Below are positions 43,044-52,378 of a stretch of 64,000 nt of DNA, piece after piece. The position numbers and the translations under genes are program-made. This DNA is from Clostridium sardiniense. Its GTDB lineage: Bacteria > Bacillota > Clostridia > Clostridiales > Clostridiaceae. How positions within the stretch are numbered: the first letter of the stretch is position 1; each line of letters starts with the position of its first letter. The DNA lies in the NCBI RefSeq assembly GCF_016907995.1, contig NZ_JAFBDA010000014.1, positions 1 through 64,000 on the forward strand. Reading direction: 5' to 3'. The notes under the pieces were generated by a model. It was not told the origin of the DNA. It worked only from the letters and a program-made list of their open reading frames with translations, and did not search any database.

Positions 43044-44663
43044 CTATTCTTGTTCTAAAATGATTTTTTTAGCAGTTAAAATTGATGAAGCACTCATTGA
43101 GAATTCATCTAGTCCGTATTCAACTAATGTTGGTATAGCAGCTTCGTCTCCTGCCATTTCTCCACACATTCCTACCCACTTGCCATGCTTATGGGCTCCA
43201 TCTATAGTCATCTTTATTAATCTAAGTACAGCTGGGTGCATTGGATTATAAAGATATGATACCTTTTCACTCATTCTGTCTGCTGCTAATGTATATTGAA
43301 TTAAATCATTAGTTCCAATTGAGAAGAAGTCAACTTCTTTAGCTAACTCATCAGCCATTACAGCTGCTGCTGGAATTTCAACCATGATACCCCATTGAGT
43401 TGTATCTGAGTATTCTTTTCCTTCAGCTCTAAGTTCAGCTTTACATTCTTCAACTACTTCTTTAGCAGATCTAAACTCTTGTATTCCTGAAATCATTGGG
43501 AACATTACAGCAAGATTTCCATATACTGAAGCTCTAAGTAATGCTCTTAATTGAACCTTAAATATTTCTTTTCTATCTAAACAAAGTCTGATTGCTCTAT
43601 ATCCTAAGAATGGATTCATTTCTTCTGGTAATGGTAAGTATGGTAATGTCTTATCTCCACCAATATCAAGTGTTCTTATAACAACTTGGTTTCCATTCAT
43701 ATTTTCTAAAACATATTTATATGCTTCAAATTGCTCATCTTCAGTTGGAGCATTGTCTCTATCCATATATAAGAATTCAGTTCTGAATAGTCCAACTCCA
43801 TCTCCTCCGTTAGCTATAACACCGTCAACATCTTCTGCCTTTCCGATATTTCCGCAAACTTCGATTCTCTTACCTGACTTAGTTACAGTCTTAACTTCGA
43901 TAAGCTTCTTAAGTTCTTCTTGTTCAGCTAAGAAAGTTTCTCTCTTAGCTTCATATTCTTTAATTGTAGCTTCATCTGGATTGATTATAGCTATACCTTC
44001 AATACCGTCAACTATTACTTTGTCTCCAGTTTTAACTGAAGTTGTGATATCTCCAAGACCAACTATTGCAGGAATTTCTAATGTTCTAGCCATTATAGCT
44101 GAGTGTGAAGTTCTTCCTCCAATGTTAGTTAAGAATGCTACAACTTTGCTTCTATCTAATTGTGCAGTATCTGATGGAGTTAAATCTTCAGCAACAACTA
44201 TAGTATTTCCTTCTGTTATTGCAAAAGCATCTCCGCCTCTACCTGCTAAATTTGCTATTATTCTCTTTGAAACGTCCTTTATGTCAGCTGCTCTTTCTCT
44301 CATGTAAGCATCTTCCATTGATTCGAAAATCATAACGAAAGTGTTTGTTACATTTTCAACAGCTTTCATAGCGTTTAATTTATTATTTTCTATTTCCATA
44401 GCCATAGTTCCTGTGAATTCTGGGTCATCAAGTAAAGTTATGTGTGCTTCAAACACAGCAGCCTTTTCTTCTCCCATTTCTACAGCAGCCTTAGCTTTTA
44501 TTTTCTCTAATTGGTCTCTTGACGCATCTAACGCTTTTTGTAATTTTTCCTTTTCTAAAGTTACATCTGTAACCTTTTCATCAGTTATAATTATTTCCTC
44601 ATGCTCTTGTAAGAATACTTTTCCTATAGCGTATCCTTTTGAAGCAGCAATACCTTTTTTCAT
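43044..44663 (-). CDS. ptsI: PTS enzyme I (phosphoenolpyruvate-protein phosphotransferase)
   Basis: Enzyme I takes phosphate from PEP to HPr, starting sugar phosphotransfer. The 539-residue product has the phosphohistidine H187 in GGRTSHSAIMA, the PEP-binding arginine region (LFRTEFLYMDRD) and the C-terminal EIPAAAVMADELAKEVDFFSIGTNDLIQY motif. The start is ATG 44663 after AAGGAGG; the longer open frame is not supported. HPr is not adjacent. It has its own promoter and terminator. It also supplies HPr phosphorylation that feeds carbon catabolite control. Confidence 0.97.
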   Translation of the reverse strand: MKKGIAASKGYAIGKVFLQEHEEIIITDEKVTDVTLEKEKLQKALDASRDQLEKIKAKAAVEMGEEKAAVFEAHITLLDDPEFTGTMAMEIENNKLNAMKAVENVTNTFVMIFESMEDAYMRERAADIKDVSKRIIANLAGRGGDAFAITEGNTIVVAEDLTPSDTAQLDRSKVVAFLTNIGGRTSHSAIMARTLEIPAIVGLGDITTSVKTGDKVIVDGIEGIAIINPDEATIKEYEAKRETFLAEQEELKKLIEVKTVTKSGKRIEVCGNIGKAEDVDGVIANGGDGVGLFRTEFLYMDRDNAPTEDEQFEAYKYVLENMNGNQVVIRTLDIGGDKTLPYLPLPEEMNPFLGYRAIRLCLDRKEIFKVQLRALLRASVYGNLAVMFPMISGIQEFRSAKEVVEECKAELRAEGKEYSDTTQWGIMVEIPAAAVMADELAKEVDFFSIGTNDLIQYTLAADRMSEKVSYLYNPMHPAVLRLIKMTIDGAHKHGKWVGMCGEMAGDEAAIPTLVEYGLDEFSMSASSILTAKKIILEQE

Positions 44664-44777
44664 AATAAAATCCTCCTTAATTATGTTACCTATTAAAAAA
44701 ATTAAGTACATAAATAAAACTGTTACAATTTAACAAGTCTTATGATAACTTTTACATATTAAGTACAACCCTTATCA

Positions 44778-44805
44778 ATTATAACATAATTTTTTTCCTT
44801 GTTAA
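44778..44805 (-). promoter_or_regulatory. Sigma-A promoter of ptsI
   Basis: On the minus strand TTAACA (44805-44800), a 16-base spacer and TATAAT (44783-44778), with the extended -10 TGTTATAAT. Transcription would start about 110 bases before ptsI. Confidence 0.75.
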
Positions 44806-45027
44806 TACCTTATAAGATATTTTTTGTCCAAAAATAATGGATTATTTATATATATTTTTGAATTTTTTACATATTTATTCTCTAAATTAACATTTATCCA
44901 CAAAATTTTACATATACTATCATATATTGAAATTTAAAGAATATTTGTTTTTAAAAGTTTTTTAATATTTTATATTTATATATTTATTTTCTACAAATTC
45001 ACTTAATTTAATGTGCTCTAAAAAAAT
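44806..45027. other. AT-rich intergenic stretch without a recognised feature
   Basis: About 220 bases of very AT-rich sequence between the ptsI promoter and the terminator of the downstream ROK kinase gene. I see nothing coding or structured in it. Confidence 0.6.
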
Positions 45028-45062
45028 AAAAATAAGCCAGATTTAAAATCCAGCTTATTTTT
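45028..45062 (-). terminator. Intrinsic terminator ending the N-glycan locus
   Basis: AAAAATAAGC pairs with GCTTATTTTT, extended by CCAG/CTGG-type inner pairing, with U-rich sequence on the minus strand. It follows the ROK glucokinase gene by about 55 bases. Confidence 0.85.
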
Positions 45063-45115
45063 CAAACAATAATCTATATATAATTTAAGGGTTTTTAACT
45101 TTAATTATTAATTCA

Positions 45116-46057
45116 TTATTTTGTTTCCATCATAGCAAGAGCAATTGCACCTAGAACTCCAGCTTGACCTTCTAATTTTGCTTTCTCTATCTTGCAATTA
45201 TTTAATATAGTGCCTAGACATCTCTTTTTCATCTCATCATTTATTTTGTCAAACACTATTTTTCCTCCACCTGTAATTCCACCACCAATTACTATCATAT
45301 CTGGATCAAATATGTTTGCGTAATTAGATATTGCAGCACCTAGATAAGATAATGCTTCTGATAAAATTTCATTTGCTACTTTATCTCCCTTTTCTGCTTC
45401 TATAAATACTTCTTTTGCTGAAATATTTTCATACTCTCTTAATGATGTTTCAACTCGGCTTTCTAATGCTTCTATAGCAGCTTTTTTAATTGCAGTTCCT
45501 GAAGTCATAGCTTCAACACACCCTCTATTTCCACATCCACATCTTCTTCCAGTTGTACTTATAGTTGTATGTCCTACTTCTAAAGCATTTGCTGTACTTC
45601 CTCTATATATTTTACCATTTAATATGGCCCCACCGCCTACTCCAGTACTGGCTGTAACATATATCATATTCTCTGTATTAACTCCAGCTCCAAACTTAAA
45701 CTCTGCAAGTGTAGCCACATTTGCATCATTATCTAAATATACTGGTACATTAAACTCATCTTTAATTTCTTTTACTATATTATAATTTTTAAACGGTAAA
45801 TTTGCAGGCTCTGCAATTAATCCATTTTTTATATCAAGTGGTCCTGGTGAACCTATACCTATAGCTTTTATATCATCTATATTTATATCTTCTAATACAT
45901 TTCTTATACTACTTTTTATCTTTTCTACAATTTGCTCAGGTCCTTTGTTAGCTTCTGTTCCAACTATTATTTCCTTTAAAATAGTCCCAGTCTCATCTGC
46001 TAATGCTGTATATATCTTAGTACCACCTAAATCAACCCCTACAAATAACTTCCCCAT
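45116..46057 (-). CDS. ROK-family sugar kinase, probably glucokinase
   Basis: A 313-residue ROK kinase with ATP-binding DLGGTK (residues 9-14), the catalytic aspartate in DNDANVA, and the zinc-type CGCGNRGC motif. The pattern (MGKLFVGVDLGGTK, EVGHTTI) matches ROK glucokinases of Firmicutes. In this locus it may also act on mannose or GlcNAc freed by GH38 and GH20, so the exact sugar is open. It is the last gene of the unit and starts 59 bases after the ATPase gene. Confidence 0.9.
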   Translation of the reverse strand: MGKLFVGVDLGGTKIYTALADETGTILKEIIVGTEANKGPEQIVEKIKSSIRNVLEDINIDDIKAIGIGSPGPLDIKNGLIAEPANLPFKNYNIVKEIKDEFNVPVYLDNDANVATLAEFKFGAGVNTENMIYVTASTGVGGGAILNGKIYRGSTANALEVGHTTISTTGRRCGCGNRGCVEAMTSGTAIKKAAIEALESRVETSLREYENISAKEVFIEAEKGDKVANEILSEALSYLGAAISNYANIFDPDMIVIGGGITGGGKIVFDKINDEMKKRCLGTILNNCKIEKAKLEGQAGVLGAIALAMMETK

Positions 46058-46116
46058 AAAGTGACTCCTCCCTTAACCTCATCTATTTTTTATTAGTTAA
46101 AGTAAATTTATACTTT

Positions 46117-47226
46117 TTAGAATACTGTGTATTGTTCCTCTTTATCAAAAATATGAAGCTTATCTAAATCCATAACATATTCAACAGTTCCTTTTGTATT
46201 TACATTATCAGCTGTTGCTGTTTTTATTATCATTGTTCTTCCTTCACTCTTAAGATATAAGAATGTTTCAGCTCCTAAGTTTTCTGATACATCTATTTCA
46301 GATTTAAATACTACGGCACCTTCTTTTTCTACATCTTCTCTCTTACAACTTATATTCTCTGGTCTTACTCCTACAATAACATCTGCATTTGCATGATTTG
46401 TTTCTCTAACTATCTTAGCTTTATCTGCTGGAAGCTCAACTTCATTCTCTAACATCTTAATAAATACTTTTCCATTCTTTTCATAAGTTGTTCCATAGAA
46501 GGTATTCATTTGAGGACTTCCAATAAAGCTTGCAACAAACATATTAGCTGGATGATCATATATTTCTTTAGGTGATGCAACTTGTTGAATAACCCCATCT
46601 TTCATTACTACTATTCTTGTTCCAAGTGTCATAGCTTCTGTTTGATCATGAGTTACATAAATAAACGTTGTCTTTAATTGCTTATATAATTTTGCTATTT
46701 CTGTTCTCATTTGAACTCTTAATTTAGCATCTAAGTTTGAAAGTGGCTCGTCCATTAAGAATACTTTTGGATGTCTAACTATCGCTCTTCCCATAGCAAC
46801 TCTTTGTCTTTGTCCCCCTGATAGAGCCTTTGGTTTTCTATCTAATAAATGTTCTATATCAAGAATCCTTGCAGCTTCTCTTACCTTCTTTTCTATTTCC
46901 TCTTTTGAAGTTTTTCTAAGTTTTAACGCAAAAGCCATATTATCATATACAGTCATATGAGGATATAACGCATAGTTTTGGAATACCATCGCTATATCTC
47001 TTTCCTTAGGTGCTACATCATTCATTAGCTTATCCCCAATGTATAATTCTCCATCTGAAATTTCCTCAAGTCCTGCTATCATTCTAAGAGTTGTTGATTT
47101 ACCACATCCTGATGGTCCAACAAATACTATAAACTCTCTATCCTTTATTTCTAAATTAAAATTATTTACCGCCTTAAATCCGTTTTCATATCTTTTTTCA
47201 ATATTTTTTAATACTAATCCTGCCAT
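46117..47226 (-). CDS. msmK: Sugar ABC transporter ATPase, MsmK/UgpC type
   Basis: A 369-residue ATPase with Walker [10 protein letters not shown] (residues 37-45), signature [15 protein letters not shown] and Walker [19 protein letters not shown]-terminal TOBE/regulatory domain (about 235-365) has [10 protein letters not shown]. MsmK-type ATPases often serve several carbohydrate transporters, and here it is the only such ATPase in the glycan locus, the likely motor for the two permeases. It follows a small unknown membrane gene by 18 bases. Confidence 0.94.
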   Translation of the reverse strand: MAGLVLKNIEKRYENGFKAVNNFNLEIKDREFIVFVGPSGCGKSTTLRMIAGLEEISDGELYIGDKLMNDVAPKERDIAMVFQNYALYPHMTVYDNMAFALKLRKTSKEEIEKKVREAARILDIEHLLDRKPKALSGGQRQRVAMGRAIVRHPKVFLMDEPLSNLDAKLRVQMRTEIAKLYKQLKTTFIYVTHDQTEAMTLGTRIVVMKDGVIQQVASPKEIYDHPANMFVASFIGSPQMNTFYGTTYEKNGKVFIKMLENEVELPADKAKIVRETNHANADVIVGVRPENISCKREDVEKEGAVVFKSEIDVSENLGAETFLYLKSEGRTMIIKTATADNVNTKGTVEYVMDLDKLHIFDKEEQYTVF

Positions 47227-47244
47227 TTTAATTGCCTCCCTAAT

Positions 47245-47727
47245 CTATATTCCACTAAAATTCAATGGATTTATTCTCTTACACATTGATATTAATTTCT
47301 TATCCATAGCTACTTTAAAACCTATAAGTTGTGAATTCTTCTGTACAAATATTATTTGCTCTCTTAATCCACTATCATCTACGCATGCTTTAACAAGCTT
47401 TGCTCCATTTTGATTTACTTCTTCTACACCTTTTACATTTACTATATTTTTAATATCTAAAGTTGTTATAACTTTCCTCTTTTTCTTATTCATTATCTTA
47501 GTTATTACTAACTCATTTTCTGTTAATTCATATTCGTATTCTAAGAACATAGCTCTTGCTATAAGACCTAATATTATATATCCAGCTATGAAAGCTATAA
47601 CTCCAAATAACCCAACTATTACTGCTGCAATCATTGCAAGCACTACTAATGTATTTCTTGTAGTCTCAAATTTTTTTTGAAGCTTTCCATAATCTTTGGT
47701 TAAGAATTGCTCATAAAAATTATCCAT
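47245..47727 (-). CDS. Small membrane protein with a PH-like domain, function unknown
   Basis: A 160-residue protein. A hydrophobic pair spans about residues 27-60, and the rest (about 65-155) is a beta-rich domain (YELTENELVITKIMNKKKRKVITTLDIKNIVNV) resembling bacterial PH domains. I do not recognise a named family. It lies between the ROK kinase and the MsmK ATPase on the same strand, so it may be part of the locus or a neighbouring housekeeping gene. Confidence 0.65.
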   Translation of the reverse strand: MDNFYEQFLTKDYGKLQKKFETTRNTLVVLAMIAAVIVGLFGVIAFIAGYIILGLIARAMFLEYEYELTENELVITKIMNKKKRKVITTLDIKNIVNVKGVEEVNQNGAKLVKACVDDSGLREQIIFVQKNSQLIGFKVAMDKKLISMCKRINPLNFSGI

Positions 47728-47834
47728 TTATCTCCCTCTTTTATATATAAACTTATATCTAAACTTATTTTTTAGCTACATATAGAAGTTCTATCTCCTT
47801 TAGTAAACTATCCAAACAATTATTTCTTTCAATT

Positions 47835-48719
47835 TTAATAATTATATTCATAAATAAAATTTGCTAATGCACCTATAAGATTTGCATCTTTTTTATGGGT
47901 ACATGTTGCTATAGTAGGTCTAACCTTTGCTATTTCTATCTCTTTCATTAAGAAATCTATCTTCTCATTTATTCTCTCTATAAAATCTTCTCGCTCTGAT
48001 ATAGCTCCACCTAATAATATTAATTCGGGATCATAAACATATTGAAGATTAAATATTCCCTTTGCTAAATTTAAATAAAATGTATTTATCACATCAATAC
48101 ATAATTTATTTCCATTCTCTGCTTCATTAAATACTTTAACTCCATCCCATGAATCATCTTTATACTCTTCTCTCACTTTTCTTACAAACGACATTGTTGA
48201 TGCTACTTCACTAAAGTTTCTAAACTTTCCATCCTTATCTTCCATTATCATATATCCAAACTCTCCACCATGAAGATGTTTGCCATGATGTATTTTCCCA
48301 TCGTGGACTATAGCTCCACCTATTCCTGTTCCACAAACTATGAATAACATATCTGAAATATTTGCTCCAGATCCATTAAATGCTTCTGCAAGTGCTGCAC
48401 AGTTTGCATCATTTTCTATACTTACTGGTAAATTAAATTCTTGTCCTAATATTTCTTTCCAATTTGGGCCATGTATATAAGGTATTGCACTTGCACCACC
48501 TATAACTCCGCTTTTTGTATCTACTGCCCCTGGAGAACTAATTGCTATACCTTCAATTTCAAATTCTTTTTTTGCTTCATATATCCAATTTAATAGTGTC
48601 TCTGTAAACTGTTCTAAATCTACTCCTACTTTTAATGAATTTCTATGATGTATATTTCCTTCTTTATCTAAGACTCCAACCTTTATTGCAGTTCCTCCAA
48701 TATCTATACAAGCTATCAT
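47835..48719 (-). CDS. ROK-family sugar kinase or regulator-type protein
   Basis: A 294-residue ROK protein with DIGGTAIKVGVLD at the N-terminus, the catalytic aspartate in ENDANCAALAEA, and GGEFGYM in the centre. The zinc-type CxCGxxGC motif of many ROK glucokinases is absent, so the substrate may be an amino sugar or mannose. The short N-terminus has no helix-turn-helix, so a kinase rather than a repressor role is likely. GGAGG precedes the ATG. Confidence 0.88.
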   Translation of the reverse strand: MIACIDIGGTAIKVGVLDKEGNIHHRNSLKVGVDLEQFTETLLNWIYEAKKEFEIEGIAISSPGAVDTKSGVIGGASAIPYIHGPNWKEILGQEFNLPVSIENDANCAALAEAFNGSGANISDMLFIVCGTGIGGAIVHDGKIHHGKHLHGGEFGYMIMEDKDGKFRNFSEVASTMSFVRKVREEYKDDSWDGVKVFNEAENGNKLCIDVINTFYLNLAKGIFNLQYVYDPELILLGGAISEREDFIERINEKIDFLMKEIEIAKVRPTIATCTHKKDANLIGALANFIYEYNY

Positions 48720-48834
48720 GCTATATAATCCTCCTTACACCTTTTAAAAATTCCTATTCTATCTGCAATTAGTATTACTTTTTGTTTACTGCTAATTTTT
48801 TTATGTAGTAAAATTACTAGTATTTTTATAGAAA

Positions 48835-48873
48835 GGGAGATATTATTTCATGTTAAATGAATAAATATCTCCC
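48835..48873 (-). terminator. Intrinsic terminator after the solute-binding protein gene
   Basis: GGGAGATATT pairs with AATATCTCCC and the inner stem extends through ATTT/AAAT pairs, followed by TTTCTATAAAAA on the minus strand. It would limit readthrough from the abundant binding-protein message into the ROK gene. Confidence 0.8.
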
Positions 48874-48907
48874 ACTTCTAAATTAATTACTATCCTAAGC
48901 TATAAAT

Positions 48908-50356
48908 TTATTTATTATTAGTCTTTTTCCACTCATCAACTTGAGCTTGCATTTCTGTTATTATTTTATCGATTCCTTGTTCTTTTAGCTTAGCGTTTAA
49001 TTTTCCTAGATATTCATCAACATCTACTGAACCACTATAAATAGTTGCTTTAAATTCTTCTAAAACATTATTTACAGCTGCAATTTCAGTACTTACTTTT
49101 GATGGATTAAATTTAAATCCTAATATTGGTGATACTTTTGCAGCATCATTGAATGCTTCAAATTCCTTCCACTTAGTTTCAGGCTCATCACCTACAATAT
49201 AAGTCTTGAATAAATTTCCCATTGCAAAGTATGGAACATCGTATTTCTTTTCTTCTGGATTTATTAATTCAATTTTCTTATCACCAGTCTTTTTGTAATG
49301 AGTACCTTCAATACCGTAGTTTATTAAGTTTCTTAAATACTCATCAGTATTTAAAAGATTTAAGAATTCAACAGCTTTTTCTGGATTCTTAGAGTTCTTT
49401 GATACTGCTATCATTGATCCTGTTGTTGAACCATTAGTAATCCAAGTATCAGTGATTGTTGAAGAAACAACTGGATATTTTAAATCCTTTGACCAGATTG
49501 CATCTGCATAAGGTTGTCCATCAGCTTTAGTTACAAATCTCTTCTTAGCTTTATCATCTTGAGCTGTAGCTGAATCTGTATTTATATATCCTGCTTTATA
49601 GTATCTTCTTAATGTTTCTAGTGCTTTCTTCATTTCTGGAGTTTCAAACATATTTTTGATCTTTAAATCCTTGTCGTTAAGATCTATTCCAACTGGATCA
49701 ACTAATTGATCAAAGAATGTTGTAAATGAGAATCCTTTAGTTATATATAAAGGTGTCACATTTGGCTCTTTTTCCTTTATAACTTTTAACCATGGCTCTA
49801 AATCTTCTAAAGTATGAATGTCTTTGTATGGTATGTTATACTTGTCTACATATTCTTTAGTGAATACCCAGCTTGGGGCTACTCCTAATTCCTTTTGGTT
49901 AGGTATAGCATATGTCTTTCCATCTATCTTTGCTCCATCCCAGAATCTTTGATCTATTTCTGCTTTCATATCTTTACCTTGATTATCTAAGTAAGGATCT
50001 AATTCTAAGAATGCTCCCTTTCTAGCATTTCCTAAATAGTCACCAGCCCATGAACAAGTAAATGCTAAATCATAATCTTCTCCTGAATTTATTACAACTG
50101 ACATCTTTTGGTTATAATCACCAAAATCTACGAATTTCATATCTAAGTTTACGTTGATTTTTTCTTCTAAGTACTTATTGGCTTCATCAAGTACCAATTT
50201 TAAATCCTTTGGCTCCTGCCCAATTGAATACCAAGTTAATGTAGTTACATCACCATTTTTTCCTGAAGTTTCAGTTGATTTTCCACAACCAGTTAATATT
50301 GTTGTAGTCGTTAGCACAGCACATGCAGCTAGTGCAACAATCTTTTTAAGTTTCAT
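48908..50356 (-). CDS. Carbohydrate ABC transporter solute-binding lipoprotein
   Basis: A 482-residue, family-1-like binding protein. The signal peptide ends in the lipobox LTGC with C24 as the lipidated residue (start ATG 50356, after GGGGAGG). The mature protein has the LplA-type plan and a C-terminal DUF3502-like segment (EYLGKLNAKLKEQGIDKIITEMQAQVDEW). It is likely to bind glycans released by the GH85 enzyme for uptake by the permeases at 61854-63922, though it has its own promoter region with a cre-like site. Confidence 0.92.
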   Translation of the reverse strand: MKLKKIVALAACAVLTTTTILTGCGKSTETSGKNGDVTTLTWYSIGQEPKDLKLVLDEANKYLEEKINVNLDMKFVDFGDYNQKMSVVINSGEDYDLAFTCSWAGDYLGNARKGAFLELDPYLDNQGKDMKAEIDQRFWDGAKIDGKTYAIPNQKELGVAPSWVFTKEYVDKYNIPYKDIHTLEDLEPWLKVIKEKEPNVTPLYITKGFSFTTFFDQLVDPVGIDLNDKDLKIKNMFETPEMKKALETLRRYYKAGYINTDSATAQDDKAKKRFVTKADGQPYADAIWSKDLKYPVVSSTITDTWITNGSTTGSMIAVSKNSKNPEKAVEFLNLLNTDEYLRNLINYGIEGTHYKKTGDKKIELINPEEKKYDVPYFAMGNLFKTYIVGDEPETKWKEFEAFNDAAKVSPILGFKFNPSKVSTEIAAVNNVLEEFKATIYSGSVDVDEYLGKLNAKLKEQGIDKIITEMQAQVDEWKKTNNK

Positions 50357-50389
50357 TATTTTTCCTCCCCTACCCTTATTAAACATCTT

Positions 50390-50403
50390 TAATAACGTTT
50401 ACA
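50390..50403 (-). promoter_or_regulatory. cre-like operator before the solute-binding protein
   Basis: The minus strand reads TGTAAACGTTATTA, matching the CcpA cre consensus TGWAANCGNTNWCA at all but one specified position. A TATAAT lies at 50410-50415, just upstream, so the site would cover the transcription start. A LacI-family regulator other than CcpA could use the same sequence. Confidence 0.6.
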
Positions 50404-50482
50404 ATTAAAATTATAATATATCCATTTATTGTTTTATAGTGTACATATTCAACATTTACTTAAAATAATCTCACTTTAAATA

Positions 50483-52318
50483 TTAAATACATCTTAAATA
50501 ATTTGCTATATATCTTATTACATCTCTAATTCTATATAATTCACTTTCTTTATTTCGTTTTCTCCATATAAATGAGTAGTCATAAAGCCAAAGTTCAAAT
50601 TTTTCCGCTAAATTCTTTTCATTATTTCCCTTTATCTCATCTTTACTATTTTGATTTTTAGAAAGCAGCATAATAAAAAATTCATTTATTAAATTTATTC
50701 CTCTTGCAGATACTATAAACTCTTGAACATCATGTTTCTTATCTATATTTTTAGCTAGTGATATAAGTGTTTTCTCTATATCTTTTCCTTTTTCGTAATT
50801 TCCTTTTATATCTTCTATATCTAATTTTAAAAGCTCCTCTCTCTCTTTAGGACGTTCTTTAAATCTCACAAGTTCTGACCAACCTACCTTTTGGCAATTC
50901 CCAAGCTCTTTTAATAATGAAATTAACTTAAGTGACTCATCCCCATACTCTAATAAAGATATTGCTTCATATGCTTTTTCAAAATCTTTTTCTACATTTG
51001 GATTCCATGATAGCGAAGCACCGTAAGCCATTCCTGGAATTGAATTTGATAGTAAATTAATATGTCCATAATCTCCCCAATCAGTGTTTAATACTCCTGT
51101 AGCTCCATATTCTACCCCATAAGATACCATTCTACTTATATTTTCAAATCCATTCTCTATAAGATTCATTAAATGACTCCAGCCACCTACTCCTGGACAT
51201 ACATACTGCTCTAATCCACTTTCTGATATTTTTTTCGTATCATCGTCCTTAACTTTATACCAATAGTTCCAATTTAGGCATATAACATCTTTTGGTATAT
51301 CACTCATTAATTCTGGATGATTTAAGATTACATCTCCCCAGAAAAATACCTTTTTATTATGTTTCTTAACGGAAGATATAACTTTGTTTAAAAATGTAGT
51401 ATAAAGTTTTCCGACTCCAAGTTCTTCTCCAAGCTCGCTACTCTTTCCTTTACCTAAATCAAAAGTTTCATCACAACATATATTAAACTTATTTGAACTA
51501 AATAATGGAATAAATTGATTTATCATATTAGATACTAACTCAAAACTCTTTTCATCACTTACATTTAAAGTGTGATGAGCCATTCTATCAATAAATGAAT
51601 ACTCTATATCCTTACTATTTTCCAATTCGCATAAATCTCCATATGACTCTGTACGAAGTACTTCATATAAATGTCCAAAAGTAGATAGTGATGGTATTAG
51701 TTCAACATGTCGTCTTCTACAATACTCATCTAATAATAATATCTCTTCTGCTGTTAGTGGGTCTTTATCTATCCATACTTCACTCATTCCTTCAAATGCA
51801 AAAGTATGCTCTATATACAATTGAATTTGATTTATTTTATAAAAAGAGGCTCTATCTACTAATTCTTTTAATGTATCTAAAGTTGGAACCTTCCCCCTTG
51901 TAACATCATGATAGTATCCACGATTTTTAAAATAGGGTTCATCCTCTATAAGTATTCCTGATATAACAGCTCCCTCTTGTCTTATTAATTGTATTAATGT
52001 TTGTACCCCATAGAATATTCCTGATCCTTTTGCTCCTTTTATTTCAATACAATCATTTTCTACTAAAATCTCATATGCTTCATTTTTCAATGAATTTTTT
52101 CTAGTGAATCTTATAGTACCTCTTTTATAGCTTTCTTCAAAGCACTTGTTTATTGGTACTTTAAAGCCAAATATACCTTCTATTTCTTTTTGTAATATAA
52201 TAGCTGCTTCAAGTTCATTAAAGTCACAATTATGCCCTATACTAATTTCTGTTCCTCTTTCTATGTTAAATTTATTCGTTGTTTTTTTATAACTTTTAGG
52301 CGTTGGTATTAAATACAT
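50483..52318 (-). CDS. GH20-type beta-N-acetylhexosaminidase (cytoplasmic)
   Basis: A 611-residue enzyme without a signal peptide. The N-terminal GH20b-like domain (about 1-120) is followed by a barrel with VTRGKVPTLDTLKELVDRASFYKINQIQLYIE, and the catalytic D283-E284 pair in NICCDETFDLGKGK. GH20 enzymes remove terminal beta-GlcNAc or GalNAc by substrate-assisted catalysis. Being intracellular, it probably acts on imported glycan fragments. It lies 61 bases after the GH85 gene. Confidence 0.88.
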   Translation of the reverse strand: MYLIPTPKSYKKTTNKFNIERGTEISIGHNCDFNELEAAIILQKEIEGIFGFKVPINKCFEESYKRGTIRFTRKNSLKNEAYEILVENDCIEIKGAKGSGIFYGVQTLIQLIRQEGAVISGILIEDEPYFKNRGYYHDVTRGKVPTLDTLKELVDRASFYKINQIQLYIEHTFAFEGMSEVWIDKDPLTAEEILLLDEYCRRRHVELIPSLSTFGHLYEVLRTESYGDLCELENSKDIEYSFIDRMAHHTLNVSDEKSFELVSNMINQFIPLFSSNKFNICCDETFDLGKGKSSELGEELGVGKLYTTFLNKVISSVKKHNKKVFFWGDVILNHPELMSDIPKDVICLNWNYWYKVKDDDTKKISESGLEQYVCPGVGGWSHLMNLIENGFENISRMVSYGVEYGATGVLNTDWGDYGHINLLSNSIPGMAYGASLSWNPNVEKDFEKAYEAISLLEYGDESLKLISLLKELGNCQKVGWSELVRFKERPKEREELLKLDIEDIKGNYEKGKDIEKTLISLAKNIDKKHDVQEFIVSARGINLINEFFIMLLSKNQNSKDEIKGNNEKNLAEKFELWLYDYSFIWRKRNKESELYRIRDVIRYIANYLRCI

Positions 52319-52342
52319 CTCTTCATCTCCTTATCATTTATG

Positions 52343-52361
52343 AGGGTCACAAAGTGACCCT
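52343..52361. other. Short hairpin between the GH85 and GH20 genes
   Basis: AGGGTCAC and GTGACCCT form an 8-bp perfect stem with a three-base loop. The U tract is on the plus strand only, so on the coding (minus) strand it is more likely an mRNA stability or processing element than a terminator. Confidence 0.5.
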
Positions 52362-52378
52362 TTTATATTTAACTAATA